The notes below the pieces were generated by a model that did not search any database, was not told the origin of the DNA, and was given only the letters and a program-made list of their open reading frames with translations. The position numbers and the translations under genes were made by a program. Below, in pieces: positions 23,421 to 38,090 of a DNA stretch of 64,000 nucleotides. How positions within the stretch are numbered: the stretch's first letter is position 1; every line of letters begins with the position of its first letter. The stretch is from Sapria himalayana (lineage: Eukaryota; Streptophyta; Magnoliopsida; Malpighiales; Rafflesiaceae): positions 277,840 to 341,839 of the forward strand of contig JAREIK010000340.1 in NCBI GenBank assembly GCA_029783825.1, written 5' to 3'.

Positions 23421-26400
23421 AAAAAAGCATTCAACCAACAACTAAAGGAAAAGCAATAAAGCACACCCCCTTCGTCGGAACCTCCGCTAAAGCCCCTGCC
23501 CTTGATTGCCCTGCTGGAGTGGAATATGTAGATACTCTTTCCGGTAGGTAGGCTTGATGCTTCCGCTTCCGTTCTTTCAGATTGAAAGATTTAAGCTCAA
23601 TTACCTTCTTCTAAACCCTTCTGATGGAAGTTAGAAAGATGCCATGCCTCCTAGGCCCCTAGATTTCCCAGTAGGATCAATGCAATCCTCGTTGTCGGAC
23701 CCTTACCTAGATAGGTCAGCCTCCAAAGGACCCTCGTAGGCCCACTCTGGAGAGGTGAAATCTTACGTCGCTGACGCCTTCGTTGCTCAGAAAAGTTAGG
23801 ATCGCCAATTACATTGCCCCTAGACTGAGTGCCTAGCTTCCTTTCTCTACTCCTTCTACGCCTTTCCCCGCTTTCAATCTTCCGTGTAAGAGTCAGTGTT
23901 ATTCAGCTTCACCTTCTGTTTCTTCTTCCTCCACTGGAACTATTACTGAAGAAGGAAGGCTTGATGCTAGTCGTATTACATCTCCAGCAACTAAATAAAG
24001 AGCTAGAACTTAAACTGCACCTATGGAAAGGCTAATACTTTACTTTGAAGTTTTATAACCCTCCGATGGTTAGAAATTTCCTCTACTAGAAAGTTATGAG
24101 ATTTTCTTACCTCTCCGGCCCAGCAATTGAGACTCTATTAACTCCATCCCTCTTCCTGTAAGCCTGCCTTGATTGGCTAGCAATTGAACACGGAGACTTT
24201 ACACTTTCTGCCCCCCTCTTCTAACTCCAACTCGAACTAGGGCTATTCCTTCATCAGATGGATGAGTTAGTAGACCTCCTTCACTATCTTGCCCAGCACT
24301 CGAGGTACTCTTTTTCACCTGGAGATGGTTCATTTACTTTACTTGAAGCTAGCTACTTTAACTATTTGACTTGCCGGCTAGTTTCAGCTTCGAAGAAGGA
24401 TAGGTCTTTTCTTACCTCGTTGACGCTAGTTAGCTCAGTTGATGAATCTTTATTGGACCACCTTCTAGTAAGTCCATCCCTCTCAGCAGATGAATGTAAG
24501 AAAAAAACAGCAGGATAGCAATCTTTATTGGACCTTCCCCAGGGAAATTTCTCAGCTAAAGATTCACATTCTTCTTCGAGGCCTGTTGTTGGAATGGTTT
24601 CCGGCCTCTCCTGGAATGCTTGAAGCTACTAGAGAAAGTCCTACTCTTTCATTTAGAGCCGAAATAGCTTAAGATGGTTCTTTTCCTGTCCTGTCTAATT
24701 CAACTGTCGACTTTGTAAATGCTTCAGTAGACCCTTCACCGGGGAACTTCTATTATTATGTTAAAAGGCTTGCCCCAAGTGCTTTAGGTACATAGTACGC
24801 ACAACTAGCCGTTATCCCCTACCGTCGTAGCTTAAGATTTCCAACAGCCCTTAGACACTAAAATGCCCAGGGATCGCATTTCCACTTCCACTGTCCCTGG
24901 TATCAACCACTGACATCATTAGAAGTAGATCTTCCTAAGAGAAGGAAAGTCTATAGATACCTCAAATGCTGAACAGAAGGTTAAAGCGGTCCAGAAATGA
25001 TCATAATCGTGGGGCGGGGAAGCCATTCACTCCTAAGGATGATTTCTTATTCCCATATAACTCAATCAATTGATTCAGGAGCTGCCCTAGTAGCATCAAA
25101 TACAATTGCTTCTACTCCCGCTTTTGAAGTATGCCATCTATCTTCTGCTGTAAATGCAACTACTGGTTCCTTGATAGTGTACACCCTTACCAAGGATGAA
25201 ATGCCAGATTGAACTGATACTGTTGGCCAATCAAGGCAATCATCAGCCTACGAGGTCTAGGGAATTGAAGTATTCGTAAGTAAAGTAAATGAATTAGAGA
25301 TAGATAGCTCGGAGAGGAGAGGTGAATGAGTTACCAGCTACAGAAACTATTCACTCTGATGCTACACCATTTCCTGCCTATAAACCTGATCTTTGTGCCG
25401 ATATTGGAACTATTTCATATGTAGATTCCTCAACTTATTCCCTTTCTGGTATTGAACCAGTAACAAGATCCTCCCTTTCCGATTCCGATTCGTTGACTGC
25501 TAGAGCAAGATGACCTTTCCTACCTTCTGATAGATAGCTTTCACTGCTACGGCTATTGGCTTTAGCTCTACTATGGCATTCCCTGTAGTTCTTGGAGTAA
25601 CTCAAACTCGAACTCTAGTTACGGCTTATGCCGGCTATAGACTACGCCTCTATTCATCCTTCGTTCGTGATCACTCCCAGCAATCACTTCACTGGCTAAC
25701 AGTTAGTTAGAAAGTGTTCCGGGTAAGGCCTATAGAACTCATTTAACTCCGGTTATAGCTGAAAGTGGCTTTGTTCTTATCGTTCAGTGATCACTCGCCT
25801 ATAGGTAAGTAAATAAGGGATTCTATCGTATTCCGATACTGCTACGAGCTGTCTTAACTCCACTGACTTATAGGCCATTAGCTCAGTAGCTCAGTAACTC
25901 CATTCTCTTATTCTGCCAGCCTTACCTCAATTCCCTTCTTAGCCTCAACAGCTAAAGCATCCCTTTCTGTAGCTCCTGGAACAGCCGAAGAATCTGGAGT
26001 TTATGATTCCAATCCTTAGGCAGGAGTCCACTCCAGCTGAGCTATAAAGATTGGATTATTCTACTCTTTATCAGTTACTTTCAGCTACTGATCAACATTT
26101 TCCTAGTTAATTCAGAGGACTTTCCAATACATCAACTAAATAAAGAAAGCTGGTGAATGCCTTACCGGTGAAGCCTTTACAAATGCAACTTCCGAGACTG
26201 ATTCAGCCGCTTCTATGCCATTCACTTATAGAACTAGGTCTTTCCTTAGTTAGGAGATACCACTTTTTCTTATTGTTCTATGAGAAAGGTGATAATTTCT
26301 CTCTTCTAAAACTAAACCAGCAGGTAGTGGAATGCCTGAATTGAGAATGCTATCGAATGCAAGCTCTGAGGTCCCCCAATCCTTCAGTGTAGCTGATCGG

Positions 26401-29400
26401 TAAAGGCAGTTCTCATGAATTGATGAAAATCGGTGCGGTATGTTTAAAGGCAAACCCTTTTGCAGTTCACTCGCCAGTGTCATCACTCAGTGGACGAGCG
26501 TTTGTATTTGTACCAGTTGAGGATGGCTGCCCAAGACCCACACTTCAAGCCTTGTACCCTACCACCTCAACTCCGCTATGTCTTTGTCTGGTTTTCGCTC
26601 CCGGAGGAAAACCCTGGATCAAATAAGGAAGCAAAGCTCCCTATAAATCTTTGAAACTTTTGGGGCTTGGGGCAAAGAATAAAGGAGTTTCATGCTCTCG
26701 AGATTCAATCATGTTAAGGATCTTTCCTCACGAACTGCCTTTAGGGTTCACGACTGCGCTTTCCAAGGTAGTTCTGAAGGGCACCTTTTCATTCTGCTTC
26801 TATGAAACCTTCTATGTAGGGTCGGCCTGCTCGTCATAGGGGGACTTCCGGTCGAAACTGATTTATGGCATGGGATCTATGCTTTGAACAGCCTAGTTTC
26901 TTGTCAGGTTTTTAACCCCAACGCTTACGCCTTAAGGCATGGGCATTTTCGGAGATTAGTTAAGCTGCTCCTTCTGCCCTCTATGAAAGATTGAATTCGA
27001 AAGAGTCGGTCTCATTGATTGAGCATCTCCGAGATAGATAGATAAGTTTCCTTTTACTATTCATACGTAACTTCGGGCTTTAAGCATGCAGAAAGATTGA
27101 GATCGGATGACGCTATCTTTTTCCTTGGCTAGTGAACTGACCGTACCCCACGACACAGGTAAACAGGTAAACAAGTTATAGTGGAGTATACCACCGAATC
27201 TTTCATAAGAGCTATATGCCTTTTGAGGCAAGATCTTTATCTATTATTCTTCCCCCAAGGCCTTTTCAACTCATTCAAATAGGGTTCTAGCAGAGACAGC
27301 TTAAACTCGTGTTTTAATGCCTACATAGAGGCTTCCGACTAGAAGATGTGTGCCATTAAGGCCCACGGAGCGGTCAGGCCTTGTTTTTTATACAATGAAG
27401 GGCAATAGATAGAGGAAGAGAAGGAACTGTGGGACTATCGGACAAGAATTTCCCTCTTACTGCTCGAAAAGAAGCTGCACATTCATACGGTTTGAGAAGG
27501 CCTTTCCCATGGCGCAGCAAATCTTTTATCTGGGTTACTTTGGGGTTGGGGGCTGGGGGACGGCATTAAGAGAGGAGTTAGGAGGTCCGTTAGGCCTCAC
27601 CTTGGGCTTCTTGGCCGCTCAGAAAGCGCCTGGGGATACCAATCATAGCTTTCGGGCGAAGTCCTTCGATTCAATCTCTTGCGAGAGACGATGCCCTAGT
27701 TCGGTGCGCTAGGATTCTAAACTCGAAACCATTACAGTAAATGGTACGGAATATTCTCAATCTCTCCTCCCTCCCTAGCTACTTTTCTCAGTTACTTGTC
27801 TGCTGGCTTGCCGCTTGAAAGCGCCTTATCTTATTGGGATTTCTTTCCTATTGCTTGTCTTCTGTAGCAGCGAAAGTAGGATCAGAATGCCGACGGTATT
27901 CAATGTGTGGTACTTTCGGAATAGAATAGGCAGCTAGACTTTGCCTGCTTTCTTGCTTTCCTTTCTTCCTTTCTTACTGCAGTTCTTCGACTGCCTGCTT
28001 TACTTCCTTTATGTAGCAAGCTTTTACTTATCCGTAGCTATTGAATCAGCAACTTTTGAATCAAAGCGATAGGCCCCTTATTCAAATCTAGACATAATGG
28101 GAATACCCGGCGAAAGGTGCATCTCTTCCGAAGCTATTGCTTTTTAAGCGGAACTCCGCTTCAGACTTATCTATTCGTAGATCTAAGATTTCCGAGGTAA
28201 GGACTGACTTAGGCTTAGTGAATATCTTTGCTTTTCAATAGTACGATCTTCGGCATATGAAGAGATATTTTTGTTGAAGCCAACAGGGAAGACTAACTGA
28301 AGGGAGTAATATGCCAGTAGCAGTCCCCATATCTTCAACTATATTCTTCTCTGATATCATAGATCGAGCGAGGGCCTGTCTTTAAGAGGGGCCGATAAGG
28401 CTGCTAAGCCATCAAACAAGCAAGCAGGACTGGACTAGTTGAATGAAACAGGATCTCCTCGGGCTCGGGAAAGGAAAGCAGTTCACAAGAGCTTTGACTA
28501 TGACTACGAGCTTGAGTTATAACCTGAAAATCATCTAATCAAAAAAATGTCATGACCTACTGGACTTTTTTCAAGACATACGAGGCATACTAAGTTCACC
28601 CGGTTCGAGAACCTTCTTTCTCTCATCAGGACATTACAAGCCCCATCGAACAGACCAGACCAGACCTTGAGCTAATGAGGACAGGACTAGCCTTACAGGG
28701 TGCTAGCCATTAGAAAAGAACTGAACTTCCCCAACACTTTTACTTGACTTGAGAACAGAGACAGCAGACACTATCGATTCTCCAATCACTTGACTTCCAG
28801 CTGAGAGCAAAAGGAATGCATAGCTGTCTGAGATCCTTCTGAACCTGACACCAATATGTGACATCAAACAAGCACGAAAACAAGGAAGTCCGTTCGGGTT
28901 CATGGACATGGACTATGAAGTCAAGTCAGAAGATGAAAAAGAATGAAGCCACTTGACCGATAGGGTCAGGAGCGGAGACCCGCCCTTCATTCATGAAGTT
29001 TAGGGATTGGAGTCAGGGACAACAGAGGAGCAAGCCCAAACAGAAGCCTGGGACTAAGATGACTGGACAGGAGCGATAAGCTCAGCCACTCGACCAACCC
29101 TTGATCCTCACCCTCGGAGCGAAATGAAAAGCCGAAAAATCCGGCTAATTTTCCTCCGAGATAGGACCCCTTGTTTTAGGCCTTTTGACTAGAGGTAGAG
29201 AGAGAGAAAGCCACCTCCCTCTAAGATTGATACTACAGTCTCCATATCGTCTAATCAACATCAATGGTGAAGGTGATGGAGGTCCATCTTTTCCTTACCA
29301 TTGGGTTAGTTTTAGGTAATCTGACCTCTATTAAAGGTGTAGAGTACCGTTAGTTGTGACTAAGGCGAACCTTAGCCGGATCCTCCGGATTCTTAGGTTA

Positions 29401-31035
29401 ATGGTAACCCAAGGTCCAGCTGATTGTGCACTCCCCGATAAGAAAGGGCCAGTGTGACCATTGTTTCCCAGGGGAACTGTCCGTGTGGTAGTTGTATATA
29501 TATGTCATCAATTCTATCATTGACAAGACTAAAACCACGTTCATGTAAGTAGAAGTAACAGGTGGTGTCGCTTTAACAGACTTCATTACCTTTTACGGTA
29601 ACCATGTCATGTGCCGTCTCTGCCGGCGAGAACCCGGTCCTGGAACATCAATGCATAGGCGTTTTAGTAAGCCTCACTCTCGACGTTCTTGTAGTCCGCG
29701 GGTAACCGTGCGACGTTATTGTATTAAGCACCGTCTACCTCGCCTTCGGAGAGAAAAGGAAACCTCGTCTTATGGGATAAATACTTCCAGCAAGTCCATT
29801 TTCGCTCGTAGATGGGATCTCAAATCGGCCTTTTATCGTTTTACCGGGAAAATTTCTTGTTTTCGGATTTCTCTTCCTAAGGTAGCATCTCAATGTGATA
29901 AAAATTCCCAACCCCCGGCTTGTTTTTGATGGATTGGCATGTTTGGGAGGATAAAGACTGAGATTCTGATTCAGTGCCCTTCTGATTCTGTGCTGTCTGA
30001 ACAAAGAATGCAAGCAACTCCCTATTCCACTACGGAGATTGTAGTTATTGAGTTACCTGTCTTCGAACCTAAACTGGCTCACTAGCCCACAGAACTTAGA
30101 TTGGAATGGATTGTGAATCGGATGAAATAGTTCATGAGCTTGACTAAACCGTACTCTCTATTCTTTCTACATGAGCTATCTCGCCACTTTCAGACTTAGC
30201 CTGATACTTCTAACAAATGGCCCGTTCGATTTTCACTTGATCATGAACTCCTCACTCCAATCGATATGAGCTAAAATCGCTACTCCTCCTTCTTCATGAG
30301 CTAATGAACTCCTCACTCCATGAAGTGAGCTACTAGAATATGAACTCTATTAAAAGTGAATTCCAGGGCGTAGAAGAAAGCTAAGAATGAACATTTCATT
30401 TACCTACGGGTAAAGCACACAGGCAGGGCTTGAAAGCCCCACTGAACGGAAAGAGGAACTAATCAGTGCAAGCATAAGAGGGCTACCGTGACTAGAAAAG
30501 AAAGCCCATCTCCTTCCTAAAGAATGAACCTTCCACTATCGATACAGAACCAATTTATCGTTCACAAATGAGTTGATTAGCTTATCACGTGGCCTGATAT
30601 GATCCATTTCGTGGCTCGCTATCCTATAACATAACAAGCAATTTCTCCTGAACTTCCTATAAGAGTGCCGCACGAATAAGCTTCCATCTTCAATCCCCAG
30701 GATTTCACTTACGAACGACTATCCTATAAGAGTGACGTCCAGGATTTCACCTTCACTTCCTATATTCGTTACATTCTAAAGGACGGTAGATACACACACA
30801 GTTTCAAGTCCATTTCATTGAACCTTATCCGGCTCAACCTTTAACATCGAGGACTACCCTGTTATTCCCCCTAGACCGCTAGACTGACATCATCCTCTTT
30901 GTTTTTGTCTGAGGATTTGTTGAACATCCTTCCATCCCACAAGAAAGTTCCCCTTGAACCGTCTTGGGTCCGCCCATCTTGCCGACTGGTTCGTGTAGAA
31001 TAAGTTACAGCCCCGATATCTTCATCTCCCATTGT
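23421..31035. other. Long spacer, no gene recognised
   Basis: I see no recognisable protein, rRNA or tRNA. Short open frames (at most 106 codons, 29609-29929 +) have no motif I can name. Imperfect local repeats occur near 30240-30320 (ATGAACTCCTCACTCCA twice) and 30600-30760 (CCTATAAGAGTG and CCAGGATTTCAC each twice). A 16-bp word GCCCACGGAGCGGTCA near 27360 recurs near 60601. Confidence 0.4.
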
Positions 31036-32200
31036 ATATACTATGTAAGATGAACCCAAAATCCCGGTTCCGCCTGAACCAACCACTCACGACATACTCA
31101 AGGCTCTGTTGGCCAAAAAGAAGTCAGCTCATTCTACTGCACCTCAAGCAACTCCGGTTCAGGTCTTTGATGATTGTGACCAATATGCTCAATACTCTTT
31201 CGACCCAAGATAGCCTTTTTAACATGCCCTCCTTCCCCTACTGAAATTAAAAAATTGTTGAAGGAATAAGGGGAGCAGCTAGCCAAGTTACAGGAAGAGT
31301 TAAAGAAAGTGAAGGGGTCTAGAGACCATGGGCTCAACATGAAGGGATTGACCATTTATCCAGAGGTTTTCAATCAAGAAAAGTTCCAGATGCCTGACAT
31401 AGACAAATACGATTGAACTGGCTGTCCTCAGACTCATCTGCAGCTGTTTTTATCAAATGTAGGTTTTTTTCTAGGGGGCTCACTCAGAAGCAGATGGCCC
31501 CAATCTTTCCTAGAACCTTTAGTGGGGCCGCTGGGCGATGGTTCGCATAGATTGAGAAATCGACCCGGGATGACATCGCCAATGCTTTTTAGAAACAATC
31601 TAATTATAACACCCAGATTTTGGTAACCAGGAGAGGAGAAATGAAAGATTCACTTCTTTCCTCGCCCGTTGGAAGGGCATAAACTGCCCAAGTAATCGAT
31701 CTCCCCCCATACAATACAAGTAACAAGTTCAGATAAGGAGAAAGAACATGAGTAGGCAATACCATGACTCTCTCTATTTCCAAGGGATGACCACTGATGA
31801 CTTTTTGATTGAAGCAGCTACTCATATTGAAGATGCTATCTACAATGGGACTCATGGATCACAGGTAAAAGAGGCAGGTCCAAAAGGAAAGAAGAAAGCC
31901 CTAAGCGAAAGGGGGAACAAGCATGAACAGTGAAGTCAATGTATTGTCTGAAGGAAAGCCAAAGACACCCAGGTCTTTCACTCCGTTAGGCATAACTCTC
32001 AGCCGCGCCTTGAAAAAGTTGCAGAAGCATGGTGTACTCACGCCTCTTCCCCCATCTCCGCCACCAGATCATCTTCCTCCTAGGAACAAAGCCAATGCCT
32101 ACTTCAAGTACCATCAGACAAATTGTCAAAATACTGACCGGTGTGTAAGGGTGTTTAAGACATCCAAGACCTTATTGTTTCAGGGAAAATGGAGCCACTA
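31036..32200 (+). mobile_element. Ty3/gypsy gag remnant
   Basis: Read in several frames, this is a degraded retrotransposon gag. A proline-rich start (about 31050-31215) includes PPEPTTHDILKALLAKKK. Then LTIYPEVFNQEKFQMPD (about 31340) precedes DKYD, a stop in place of glycine, and TGCPQTHLQLFL, matching the retrotransposon gag capsid motif F-MPD--KYDGTGCP--HL. ATHIEDAIYNG follows near 31830. The end (31923-32201) has FTPLGITLSRALKKLQKHGVL and the zinc-knuckle-like YFKYHQTNCQNTDRC. Multiple stops and frameshifts make it non-coding. No pol or LTR follows; an AT-rich island begins about 65 bp downstream. Confidence 0.82.
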
Positions 32201-32264
32201 AGGGCAAACCAACCTTCCCAATGTAACTACCAATCCCCTACACGATCTACGACCTCCCAATGTG

Positions 32265-32602
32265 ATAAAGGTATCTTCATACTAAAAAATTACACTATAT
32301 ATACTTTTGTAATATTTATTTTTATAAAAATAAATATTACATAAACCTTATCCATTTATTAGTAATATCTTTATAAAAGCAGCATCATTCTTTCTAAGTA
32401 TATATAAATATAATTATTAATATTTATTTTTATATATAATGTTTATATAAAGTAATTTATATAAATGATCTTTTTTATATATTACTATATAAAAATTACA
32501 CTTTTATATATTTATTTTTATATATTACTAAAAAATTATAAAAATAAAGTATATATAAATATAACTAATTATAAAAATAGATATCTTAATAAAGGTATCT
32601 TC
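32265..32602. repeat. AT-rich island with palindrome and flanking direct repeats
   Basis: About 310 bp of nearly pure A/T lies between two copies of the 14-mer ATAAAGGTATCTTC (32265-32278 and 32589-32602). Inside is a perfect 32-bp palindrome at 32309-32340 and several other TATATAAA-type inverted words. A second word, GCAGCATCATTC plus TTCTAAGT, occurs inside the island (32379-32400) and again just outside it (about 32626-32646). The composition contrasts sharply with flanking DNA, and the direct repeats resemble a target duplication or a template-switch footprint. No coding content. Confidence 0.75.
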
Positions 32603-35600
32603 CTGGTGGCAGCAGTGACAGTGGAGCAGCATCATTCATTCTAAGTTAGAAGGACGTCTTCCCCAAGTATATAACTTAAGCTTTACACAAATTGAAACTA
32701 AGGGCCCAAAAGCATATAGATGGGACTCTCAGTCTTTTTTTATGATGGTTCGTCGTGGTTCTAAACTCTAGTGGTCTACACCTCTAAGCGGGGACAATTC
32801 AAGAAGAGTGAAGAGAGAGATTAGGTTCATATAGATACATTCACATGAAATCGGGAACTAGTAGACTTCTTCTCCAACAATGGGAAAGGTCAAAGTCTTC
32901 TTTCTAGATTCGATAGTAGTCAGTCACTCGGAGCCGGAGCCTCAGTTCAGTCCTTTCTTTCACCTGAATGGCTTGGCGGTACGGCTTCGCTTGACTTGAC
33001 CGGATCAGCTACGTTTACGTTTGTTATGGAACCGACCACACTTTACTCTATTCGTCAGTGGACCAGCTAGGCCTTTTGAGAGCTACTATGACCGCCCTCT
33101 TTGAAAGCATCTTTCCTTCCCGTTGATGAACAAATGAAGTCGACTAACCAACTCACCAGCCAATAGCACACATTCTACAATTTGTGAGAATAGTAGATCC
33201 TCTGTCTTGGGGGCACGGGTGATAGCATGTATCGGTCTTTGTCTCGTGGCTGTACAAGGCCGATGGGAAGTACCCAGTCCTGTCTCGGCTAGCATTGGCA
33301 GTAGGCGGGACTTAACCGAATAGGGTTCGTGAGAAAGACATTTTATTGGATAGTAGTGTTTTCTTTCATATTTACATATTTAGCTGGTACAACCGTTTAC
33401 TCAGTAGTGGTTAGCAGCATAAATGCAGAGGTGACACGATCCGTTGATCAAAGCCACTTTTTTCTTTCATTTTTGACTTTCCTACATTGAATTCCTAGCC
33501 AGGAGCTCCATTCTTCCGTATCTCGGTCAGTACGAAAGGGCGCAGCCCTAACTGGAAAAGGAGTCTTGGTTCCGCTATCACGGGGTGCTTCTACCGCCTC
33601 TTGGTTATCCAAAGCATTTCAATTAGGTTTCCCCAAGCAATTGGAGAGGAATCTGCTTCTGTATCGAGTGCTTATACTAGCTCAAAGCATTGTATCCGGG
33701 GGGCTTTGTAGGGCCCATTCAGATTAACCAAATACAAGGCACAAAAGCTTTTTTCTTGTTCACCACAGTAGGTAGGTTTTCTGCTAAGTCTATTGTCCGA
33801 TTCCAACTATGATCCTTGTCTACAGCCAACTCGATTGCATCGATCCTTCTCTATTCTAGAAGCACCCAATCAAGTCATTCTCTTGTAAAGTGGTCGATTT
33901 CATCATAACAAAGAGAACCCAACCTAGTACAAAGATAGATCCATTCGCTGAGCTCGAGAGAGCGTTTTGAACAATAACAACACTGCAAAATCATTTCAAT
34001 TAGGATCTGCACCAGTAACTCTCAGATGCTACAATATCTTTAGTGGGAGCACCGGTAGAAAAACTGGTGGTCAGCCCCCAATCCTCTCTTTTCTAGCATA
34101 GCCCTCAACACGCAATATTGATTGTCAGGTCACGTTGTTAGGAACACAATGGATTGAATCCCGAGCGTTAGGTGAAGGGGTACGGTACTCAAGGTATCAG
34201 AAATTCAAAGAATCCACTTTACAATAGCCTTTAGTTTCATGTCATTAAAGAGGTCGACGTAGAGAACCAGGTTCTTCTAACTCAAGTCAGTAGTGAGCTT
34301 TAGACAGGAAAGTCTTTGGCTGGATTTGACTTCTTTCTGGTCCTCTCGCTAGTCCAAAACATTATATTCCTGGATGTTAGGAAGAATAACTCGAATCCCC
34401 CAGTTGTTCGTTTGCTGTTGGGTCGCTGCTCAAGTGACAGTTTGCTTTCATGGAAATTAGTGCCATATCAAGGAATGTCGCAATAAGAGCTAAGTGATAT
34501 AGGTTAAGTACAATTTGAGTCGTACTGTCCAGAGTTGGATTCGTCACTTTGATTCGTAAAATCAGGAGTTTCCCATGGTACCAATTTCTTGGTGAAGTAG
34601 GATGCTCATTGACAGTCCTTTTGTTCTCTATACTTGAGTCACATGACTCTCCGGCACCGTAATGAAGAGTACTTATTTATCCCATATCTCGCATGAACCA
34701 CTTTTTTTAAAGAAAGGCCATAGGTGTGGTTGATTCTCTGCTCTGTATCTTCATCCTGCTCGTCTGGGGTGTGGGGAGCAGCTCTTTCTTGCTAATACTT
34801 AGGATTGTGATCAACCGGTACCTCTAAGGCTGTTTTCCTCGATCGTGACCACTTTCTAACAGGATCCCTATACGATCAGGCCCGGCTTGCCTAATCCTGA
34901 CGATGGGTACACGGAGGAATCCTCGCTTAGCGCGATAAGCTTACTTTCACTCACCTCCAGTAGCTGCTATTGATGTTTTTGAATGTGGGGGTACTTCTCG
35001 CTTTGCATAAATGCCAATTCATTCACTCCAAAAGTGCAACTGAGAATCTTGCTGCTAAGCTATGCTCCTAGCTCCCCCCTCACACCAGAGAAGAAGGTCT
35101 TAGCAGGTGGCGAAACTTGAGCTGTTGGGTGTTTACGTTAATTGATAGGGAGGTGGGAGGACTCGGTGGTTGTTGGCGGAAGTGAACCATGTCAAGATTG
35201 TAAACTGTTTTCAGGAATACGAGGCCCAGAAATAGGACATTCGGCCATCTGCCCCTTATGAAGTCCATTAATTGACTTAAACTTGATGTGAGCATTTTAA
35301 GCTTGACTTGTCGGATACCACGCCAAAATACAAAAATGTGGGTGGAATGGAAATGGTAGCCTACGTGAACTGATTGGCCGAACGATGCTGTCATGATAGC
35401 GATTCAGCTCGAGTCGAGTGGTCCCACCTTGCATATGGATCTTTTAAAGACCCAAGCGGCAATCCGCGAGCGTTAACAAAGGATGAAGAAATAATGATTT
35501 TTTAATGCGGGATTTTCATACTAACCTGCAAAGGGAGCCCCCTATTGCCATTAGTTAGAGTTCCATACTTCTCTATGACATTCTTCTCTAAAAGCAGGTT

Positions 35601-37633
35601 CTGGAGTCATCATTAACCAGAGATGATCCTGCGTCTTCGGTTCTGATTCGTATTTGAACATCCACGGGCGGTACTGATTGGGTACTCAATGTAGTGTACT
35701 TAAAAAGATGAGATCTAATTCCCCCGGATAGGCCGTTTTTCATTTAGGGAAAGAGCTAGGCGAATTGAACTTCGTTCCGTTGTTGCTTTTCCCGCCTACC
35801 ACGGGGTCTAGAACTACGCAGTTACACGAGGAAAATCCGCACGCGCATAAGTAGCCTCATTCGAATCCGCTCCGCTTCTTCGGTAGTTACGCGATGAGAG
35901 CCTACCCCCTCGCCAAACCAACCTTGAGTGGTAGCTTCTTCCCCGGTCCATGGCTAATCCACCTAATCTCTCTCTGTCGGTGAGGTGCCGCAATCAACGT
36001 GAAATGCCGTCTCCTGATCCCACTCACTTCTCTTTGATTTCTGGCCCTCTATCAACCCACTCATCTATTCAATATCGCTTACCCTCCCTCTATCGGAATT
36101 TGTGTGTTCCGGGAGAAACAAGTCTTCCTGGCTCTCTCCCCCGGAGGCGGGTTTCAGAATCATGAACTAAACAACCTCCACCATCTTCTCTATATTCTTG
36201 CCTCTACGAGACCATAACTCTTCTTCTTCTCTTGTGGTGTCTAGGTGGTTGGTAGTGGAAATTGAAATAGATTACTTAGATGTAGGGAGTTAGCTTCCAT
36301 TATTTGCTCGGTGAGATTGATTCGTGATTGGGCTTGTGGATCGACTTGCTTCGCCTTCGGATCAAAATGCTGCAAATTAGGGTAAAGGGGATCTCTTGAG
36401 GTTCGATCAGAGGTTGAGTCATCGTTGTTGGTGCTTCCCAAGCATTAGAAGATGGAGTGGACGGGTACTTGATTCCAGGAGAGGGCTTACTGCCTTGGGG
36501 GCGGACGGGGACCTCGAATAGAGCTACTTCTGGTCATTACCTCCTGGTACGAATGCATTGACTGGTCCTTCTCATTCTCTTTGTTCCGATCCTAGCGATG
36601 GCAGGTAAGAACCTCCCAACTCTGGTTCTCCCAGTCCATTGCTATCGACTCCACCGGACCCAGTAGCAGAGGTAACAGGCGAAAGGTATTTAGGCTGAAC
36701 CGAAAGGACCAAAGAAGGATATGTGCCAGAAGCTTACAGAAAAGAAGGCGCAAGAGCCCTCAATTCACATTTTAGAAGGGCTTTACTCCAGAAAGTTAAC
36801 TCCTCCCTCAGAGGAAGACCAATTGTACTTTCGTGGAATCGCATAACACTTTATTTGTCCCACCAAGAAATGGAAAAGGGAAGGCTATATACTTCCATTC
36901 GATGGGAAAGATGGAACCCAGGAAATGGGACTCTAAAAAGAGAATCAAACGAGAGGAAACGACTAGTCTTTCTCCGTAAGAAAGTACACTGAATGCTGAA
37001 GAAAGCAGTCCTAGATCCTGATGCATGCATGGAGGAAGAAAAAGGTTCCGAGCCTTTGAACAGATTTTAACTGAGTCTCCGCACCGAGTCTTGGCCGACA
37101 ACGGAATGATCGACCGGGAAACACAAGGTTTAGGCTACTGCGACAATAAGCAAAAGGCAGCCATCTTTCAAATACTTTCTGATAAAGACTCATCTACAGG
37201 TCTATGCCCCGCCGTACCCCAGCAGTCCCTCGATTCCGTCGAATATTAAGTACTGGGCTAAGGTCGGCCCCTCCTATTAGATATTAGTACGAGCTCTGCA
37301 CCGTTTGCGTCTGGAAAAAAAAACCTAGGACTCAAGCAAGAGAAGATGAAGAGGAGGGGCTCCAAGAATTCATATATCCTTAGGGGTACCTCTCAATAGA
37401 AAGGAGCAGCAGGACATCTAATTCCACAACTTCTTTAGTAAGAGAATCGGTTGTCTATGTTAATAAGCGTGATCCCTTAAGGTTACTGCTAACTCGATAA
37501 GGATAAGTGAGTTGGCTTGCCCGGGAGGAATAGCCCCTTCATTTACTAGAATTAGAGTGCTAAAGCCCTGCCCTACGTATCCTATTTTTCTTGTGTTAGG
37601 ATTTCCATATCTGCCCTCCTTCCTAAGCCTTTA

Positions 37634-37671
37634 GAGCTAGGGCGTGCTAAGCGATTCAGAATACCTTAGCA
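37634..37671 (-). repeat. GAATCGCTTAGCGCGC family, inverted copy
   Basis: On the minus strand it reads CTAAGGTATTCTGAATCGCTT followed by AGCACGCCCTAGCTCTAA, which matches the second unit at 2860-2890 with a few substitutions. It is the only inverted member I saw. Confidence 0.6.
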
Positions 37672-38090
37672 CTCAATTCAGACAAAGTAGATAGAGAGAT
37701 CCCCGAAGTCTTCCATTCTGGTCGGAGAAGTGTGCTTTTACTTTAAACTTTTTTGAAGCTCTTGAATCCGCTGTTTCTTTGCAGCTTTCATATGATGAGA
37801 AGAATATGGTCCGCCTCAAATGGAACGACTCACTTATTCCTATTAGCTCTCTCCTCTCATGCTATTTTATCCATTTCCCTACCACATTCTTATGGTTAGC
37901 CTTCAACTAACATGGCTCAGTCCTTCTACTCCCATCATTCACTCCTTCAGTCATTACCTCAACGGCAAGGAGTTTATGACCAAGCCCGTAAAAGAACTCA
38001 TCCTTTCTTTCAGAGCCCAGCCACATTTCTTTTTGGTTATGCTATATGCTAGAACTTGTTGCGGGGGCAGGCCATAGACCTACTAAGTAG

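Noticed and set aside
24000..26660. Run of serine/threonine-rich open frames (60-86 codons)
   Set aside because: No motifs, no consistent frame or strand logic; likely composition-driven.
29240..29990. Possible mitovirus-type polymerase fragment, which is common in plant mitochondrial DNA
   Set aside because: I read the frames on both strands and found none of the conserved polymerase motifs.
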